Positions 59,348 through 64,000 of a stretch of 64,000 nt of DNA are shown piece by piece. Position 1 is the first letter of the stretch. Each line of letters begins with the position of its first letter. The stretch is from Desulfomonile tiedjei DSM 6799 (GTDB lineage: Bacteria > Desulfobacterota > Desulfomonilia > Desulfomonilales > Desulfomonilaceae). The translations under genes were made by a program, and so were the position numbers. The notes beneath the pieces are model-generated. The model saw only the letters and a list, made by a program, of their open reading frames with translations, had not been told where the DNA came from and did not search any database. The stretch spans positions 2,542,001 through 2,606,000 of the forward strand of contig NC_018025.1 in the NCBI RefSeq assembly GCF_000266945.1, in the 5' to 3' direction.

Positions 59348-60493
59348 TTATTTCTGCCAATCTCCATTTACTTCATGATGCTCGGGTTCGAAGAACCATT
59401 GAGCAATGAGTGTGGGGATTACTGCGCTCCCGATTACCACGGTAACTAAGACCGTATACTGTTCCTGCGTTATGATGCCTCGGGTGTAACCGAACAGGGC
59501 GGAAATACTGCCAAATGTGAGACCTGTACTCATCAGCAATGTTGTGTACATGCCTATCTTCCGGGAAAAACGAAATGCTGAGGTCAGAGGAAAAACTCCG
59601 ATAAATTTCGCAGACACCTTAACCACTAGCAAGACAATAATCAAACCGATGCTGGTTAGAATGGCCGGAAGGGATACTATTGTCCCGGCTTTGAGGAAGT
59701 AGAAGGGCGTGAGCAGAGCGAACGTTGCAGTGCGAAGATGCCGCACCATTTCCTTGTGATCCTTAAATAATCCGGCCACTACCAGGCCCAGCAGATATGC
59801 AGGCAAGACTGCCTCGCTATTTGCGTGTGTAGCAAGCCAGCCCAAACCAAACAGCAGAAAGAAGAGGAGCTTGATTTCCGGCTCGCTTACATGACCGCTG
59901 AATACCCTAAAAAACCACCTTGTGAACCATGGCGTGACGATGAGGACTATCGTGGTCACAACGGCAAATATGATTAACCACAAATCGTAATGCGCAAACA
60001 GAATACCCAGCGCAACAACGGTCCCAAGATCGGTGACGAAACACGCCGCCAGGATAAGCTTGCCCAATTCTTCCTTGTTCAAGCCTGTTTCCACCATTAC
60101 TGCATAAACCACTGCAACAGACGTTGTTGACAGTGCTATGCCGCAAATCATTGAAGCTTCGAGGGTCCATTTAGCCACATACAATGCGTAAGCCATTGCA
60201 CCCAAGAATGGCAGCAAGAAACTGAGAAAACCTATGCTGATGCTCTCTTTGCCGTACTTGCGAAGAACATCGGGTTCGATTTCTGCTCCAGCCAAAAAAG
60301 TGAGGAGAATCGCTCCGAAACCCGCCAGAAAACTTATCCATTCTGTTTTGGGGTCCAGCCCCAGAAAGTTTCCGCCTATGACGCCGACACAAATTTCAAC
60401 GAGAGCTACTGAAATGGCGGTTCGCATCGAGATGACGCTTGCCAGGAGCGCCAGTCCGATCCAAACCGTGGCTATATACCAAGTGTTGTCCAT
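59348..60493 (-). CDS. cation/proton antiporter (CPA2-like)
   Basis: 381 residues, 11-12 membrane segments. Features: FLAGAEIEPDVL, GIALSTTSVAVVYAVM, and the ion-site helix ACFVTDLGTVVALG (TD where NhaA-like antiporters have DD and KefB-types ND/QD). TPFYFLKAGTIV in the second half is typical of CPA2 antiporters. ACGGAGG precedes the ATG. It follows the GTPase/enolase chimera by about 55 bases under the fluoride riboswitch. A sodium or fluoride-linked ion homeostasis role is inferred; Na+/H+ antiporters are known riboswitch targets. Confidence 0.85.
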   Translation of the reverse strand: MDNTWYIATVWIGLALLASVISMRTAISVALVEICVGVIGGNFLGLDPKTEWISFLAGFGAILLTFLAGAEIEPDVLRKYGKESISIGFLSFLLPFLGAMAYALYVAKWTLEASMICGIALSTTSVAVVYAVMVETGLNKEELGKLILAACFVTDLGTVVALGILFAHYDLWLIIFAVVTTIVLIVTPWFTRWFFRVFSGHVSEPEIKLLFFLLFGLGWLATHANSEAVLPAYLLGLVVAGLFKDHKEMVRHLRTATFALLTPFYFLKAGTIVSLPAILTSIGLIIVLLVVKVSAKFIGVFPLTSAFRFSRKIGMYTTLLMSTGLTFGSISALFGYTRGIITQEQYTVLVTVVIGSAVIPTLIAQWFFEPEHHEVNGDWQK

Positions 60494-60548
60494 AAAGCCT
60501 CCGTGAGTCGTGCAGAATTACTTACGAATTCTAAGCGTGACTATATCC

Positions 60549-61883
<1,335 letters not shown>

Positions 61884-61921
61884 TCAGATCCTGCGACAAA
61901 ATCAAAGATTTCACGCCAAAT

Positions 61922-61945
61922 AAAAAACCCACCTTTCGGTGGGTT
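61922..61945 (-). terminator. intrinsic terminator of the fluoride riboswitch
   Basis: On the minus strand AACCCACC-GAAA-GGTGGGTT forms an 8-bp stem with a GAAA loop, followed by TTTTA. It sits between the aptamer and the first gene, as expected for transcription-attenuation control. Confidence 0.88.
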
Positions 61946-61959
61946 CCACTTATGCCGAT

Positions 61960-62032
61960 CTCCCACCGCACAATCTGTAGCGGTAGGAGTCATCAGCTCA
62001 TTACGAGCATTTTGGGGGGACTCCATCCCCGT
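61960..62032 (-). ncRNA. fluoride riboswitch (crcB motif)
   Basis: Minus-strand transcript: the aptamer begins GGGGAUGGAGUCCCC (62030-62016), continues with an A-rich joint and a small hairpin (UGCUC..GAGCU), and ends CUGAUGACUCCUAC (61996-61983). These are the conserved crcB elements, with GGAG/CUCC able to form the pseudoknot. Downstream GCGGUGGGAG (61970-61961) can pair with either the aptamer's CUCCUACCGC or the terminator's CCCACC strand. Ligand-bound aptamer would free GGUGGG to block the terminator, so fluoride turns expression on. It controls the GTPase/enolase chimera, antiporter and UspA genes. Confidence 0.93.
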
Positions 62033-62046
62033 CATCTGTATAATTT

Positions 62047-62075
62047 CTTGTAAAATTTTTTGCTGTGAAAGTCAA
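62047..62075 (-). promoter_or_regulatory. promoter of the fluoride-riboswitch operon
   Basis: Minus strand TTGACT (62075-62070), 17-base spacer, TACAAG (62052-62047). The start would fall near 62040, immediately before the aptamer. Confidence 0.6.
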
Positions 62076-62250
62076 GACGCTGCTGTGAGCTGTTTACAGA
62101 ATTTCCATGAATCTTCCTCATTATTGTCATCACAGATGCACAAACCGATGGTATGTTGAGCTCTGGGGGAGAAAGGCACTAGGCGGTTGTTTACGCCCTA
62201 GATCGGTGAAGAGACAGAGTGTAATCGAACAACGAGCTGGGGACTAAGCC

Positions 62251-63519
62251 ATGAAGATACATACCCTTGTTCCAGGCATATTTCTTCTTCTCATAATTAC
62301 CGGAAACATCCATGCGGCTAGCTTTGACTGTGAGAAAGCAACATCTGAAGCGGAGAAACTTATCTGCGCAGACCAGACACTCTCCAAAAGCGACGAGGAC
62401 CTGGCAGCGTTATACGCCGAAACATTGAAACGAGCGGCAGATCCGTTGCTGCTGGAGAGGCAACAGCGAGCGTGGCTTAGCAACGTCCGTGACCAATGCA
62501 TTGATCCGTCGATCCTTAAGGATGCATACGTGACACGGATAAAGCAGCTTTCATCGGTGCTCAGAACAATGTCACGTGGAACAGCCAAGACGATAAAGTC
62601 CGACGCCGAAGCTTGTCAAGTTGTGGTAGATTTCGTTCTCGACAACCTTTCAGTGCCGCCTGAGGACTCTCAGCCAACGATGGAGGAGCTCGAACGTATC
62701 TTCGGCAAAGATACACTGGGTACACTCTACGGTTGTAGCCCATCGTATTGGCGTCACGACTTCAACAACGACGGTACCCCCGACCATCTGATCATCTCGG
62801 TTCAGGGAACCGCTCACGTGAGCGTTGGCTACGTGCTTTCAGGCAAGAAAGGGTCCGCCGTGCAAGAGGTTGGCGACTATGAATGTTACGACCTCTCGGT
62901 TCTCAATGTGGGTACACGATATTATGTCCTCTCTCATCACGGCGGCCGGCTGGGCAAGCTTTGGCGACTCTCCAGAAGCGGGGAATTCATGCCAGTGTGC
63001 AAGTTTAGCCCACGAAAAGAGCCGATGGTCGAACTCGTTGCGGGAAAGGAAAACGGAGTTTGTTTGGAAGCCCGTCTGGGCCGTGTTCATCATGCCAGAT
63101 ATGGCCTGACGCACGGGCTTGGGCCTTTGCCCCTGGGAGCCCCAAACTTGTCAAAAGACCCGATAGAAGGGCTGGCTCTTGTGGATATCAATAACGACGG
63201 GACACCAGACAACGTGGTCCGTATTGACTTCTCACGTGTTGGAGGACGCGGTTGCAAAGGGAGAGACCTAGCGGTTACGGACGCAACCCGCACCAAGATC
63301 CCCGACACGAAACTGAATGAGATTCTGATTGATAGAGCTGAATGTGACTCAAATATGGATGTCTTCGTGTATGAGGGAATTGCATACGTGGATTTGCAGG
63401 ACGACTCCGGCAACCGTCAGATCTATCGAATTAGAGGCGAAAAGATCGAAACGATCTGCGAATTTAGTGGCCACCTCCTCTATGATGTGGTTGACGTTGT
63501 CGAGAAATCAGAGGAATGA
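62251..63519 (+). CDS. secreted LprI-N-domain protein with repeat-like C-terminus
   Basis: 422 residues. Signal peptide (IHTLVPGIFLLLIITGNIHA), then an LprI N-terminal (DUF1311) domain at about 22-110: FDCEKATSEAEKLICADQTLSKSDEDLAALY, RQQRAWL and four cysteines in the family layout. The C-terminal 300 residues contain two FG-GAP/VCBS-like turns, DFNNDGTPDHLI and DINNDGTPDNVV, suggesting a beta-propeller-like or calcium-binding part. It acts outside the cytoplasm; LprI relatives inhibit lysozyme, but this architecture is different and function is unknown. The ATG at 62251 has GGGGA upstream. It is divergent from the fluoride operon. Confidence 0.78.
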   Translation: MKIHTLVPGIFLLLIITGNIHAASFDCEKATSEAEKLICADQTLSKSDEDLAALYAETLKRAADPLLLERQQRAWLSNVRDQCIDPSILKDAYVTRIKQLSSVLRTMSRGTAKTIKSDAEACQVVVDFVLDNLSVPPEDSQPTMEELERIFGKDTLGTLYGCSPSYWRHDFNNDGTPDHLIISVQGTAHVSVGYVLSGKKGSAVQEVGDYECYDLSVLNVGTRYYVLSHHGGRLGKLWRLSRSGEFMPVCKFSPRKEPMVELVAGKENGVCLEARLGRVHHARYGLTHGLGPLPLGAPNLSKDPIEGLALVDINNDGTPDNVVRIDFSRVGGRGCKGRDLAVTDATRTKIPDTKLNEILIDRAECDSNMDVFVYEGIAYVDLQDDSGNRQIYRIRGEKIETICEFSGHLLYDVVDVVEKSEE

Positions 63520-63668
63520 AGGCGCTTCTTCTACTCATCGGGAACCTTATGCTATGGATCGGTATTTCTTCGTGTGTGAATCGAGAAATGGATAACTCGG
63601 ATAGGTAAATGCGGCACTAATCCTTTACATACTGGTTATGAGACTTCTGGAGCGGAATCCCATCCGAG

Positions 63669-64000
63669 TTATGTGCCTCTTGAAACTTCCGAAACTGGTT
63701 TCGGAAGTTTATCGTTCTTCAAGTCAGTCCTTTGTCCTTGCCGATTTCCCATCTCCCGTTCCAATGCTGCCGCTATTGCGACCCTCTCACTTTTAGTAAA
63801 ATCTTTCCGCATCTCGTTTTCGGCGTATTCACCCTCAAGGATGCTGAGGACAGGGGCCATACTTGAAAGAGATTCTTTTAATAGGCAGAGTCCTCTTGAT
63901 TTTTCATTACCTATGACGTAAAGTGTTTTCAGGTATGGATAGGAAATGGATATAGATTTCAAGTCTAAGAAATTGATGAAGATTTTCAACTCAGAGGAAC
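63669..64000 (-). CDS. ParB-like protein, C-terminal fragment (partial at right edge)
   Basis: The frame is open to the right edge, ending at 63669. The stretch ENEMRKDFTKSERVAIAAALE followed by NRQGQRTDLKND resembles the segment after the ParB/Sulfiredoxin-like nuclease core of phage or plasmid ParB-like proteins. The preceding part (SISISYPYLKTLYVIGNEK) does not look like the rest of the domain, so the gene may be frameshifted or decayed. Its end runs into a 13-bp inverted repeat. Confidence 0.45.
   Translation of the reverse strand, partial: SSELKIFINFLDLKSISISYPYLKTLYVIGNEKSRGLCLLKESLSSMAPVLSILEGEYAENEMRKDFTKSERVAIAAALEREMGNRQGQRTDLKNDKLPKPVSEVSRGT
63683..63710. terminator. 13-bp perfect hairpin between convergent gene ends
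   Basis: AAACTTCCGAAAC and GTTTCGGAAGTTT flank TG. It overlaps the 3' end of the ParB-like frame and faces the end of the LprI-type gene. No strong U-run follows on either side, so a bidirectional terminator is possible but not certain. Confidence 0.45.

Overview
The window looks like one chromosomal stretch of an anaerobic Desulfobacterota (deltaproteobacterial) genome, most like the Desulfomonile/Syntrophobacter type. This is an inference from gene content: a glycyl-radical enzyme with its activase, paired beta-oxidation modules, several sigma-54 regulators and promoters, a branched-chain-type (Liv) importer, roughly 50% GC, and abundant palindromic dispersed repeats. No rRNA, tRNA, CRISPR array or intact insertion sequence was recognised.

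Layout. 1-2.8 kb: the 5' part of a PilY1-like pilus protein (runs off the left edge), an overlapping small secreted protein and another small secreted protein. 3.3-15.4 kb: a minus-strand cluster with a TorT-like binding protein, ABC ATPase and permease, PxpA, PxpB and PxpC, a biotin carboxylase and biotinyl carrier, a GABA-type aminotransferase and a succinate-semialdehyde-type dehydrogenase. Together these read as a route from a lactam through an amino acid and a semialdehyde to a dicarboxylic acid. 16.2-22.6 kb: a PAS/PAS sigma-54 activator, a two-component system whose sensor kinase is split by one in-frame TAA, and an MFS transporter. 23-26.3 kb: a sulfatase-fold enzyme, a thioredoxin-like protein, an atypical thioredoxin reductase and a small protein.

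27-56 kb: a catabolic region. It holds a FadB/J-type multifunctional protein with thiolase, a glycyl-radical enzyme with activase in an operon with an acyl-CoA dehydrogenase, an acyl-CoA synthetase, a GAF/PAS sigma-54 activator, a second acyl-CoA dehydrogenase, a complete Liv ABC importer, an SDR, a double-headed TetR regulator, an orphan AMP-ligase C-terminal domain, an HBD and a second thiolase. Three operons here have strict GG-N10-GC sigma-54 promoters with nearby palindromes of related sequence (GTTACA/TGTAAC, TGTCACGGTGACA), so they probably form one regulon. A small AT-richer island (41.5-44.4 kb) with an ATPase/nuclease pair and a membrane protein interrupts it and looks like a defence cassette.

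56.8-62.1 kb: the most striking region. A fluoride riboswitch with a readable terminator/antiterminator platform (about 61.92-62.03 kb, minus strand) precedes a reading frame that joins a dynamin-like GTPase to an unmistakable enolase N-terminal fragment, followed by a cation/proton antiporter and a universal stress protein. Next come an MFS exporter and a ChrB-like protein, each with GTAAC-N4-GTTAC operator palindromes. The right end has a secreted LprI-type protein and a ParB-like fragment running off the edge.

The intergenic DNA is rich in non-autonomous mobile repeats: two nested insertions (4.94-5.19 kb and 30.78-30.95 kb, the second with a perfect 11-bp target duplication), a repeat family with CATAGGCG ends, and REP-like palindromes.
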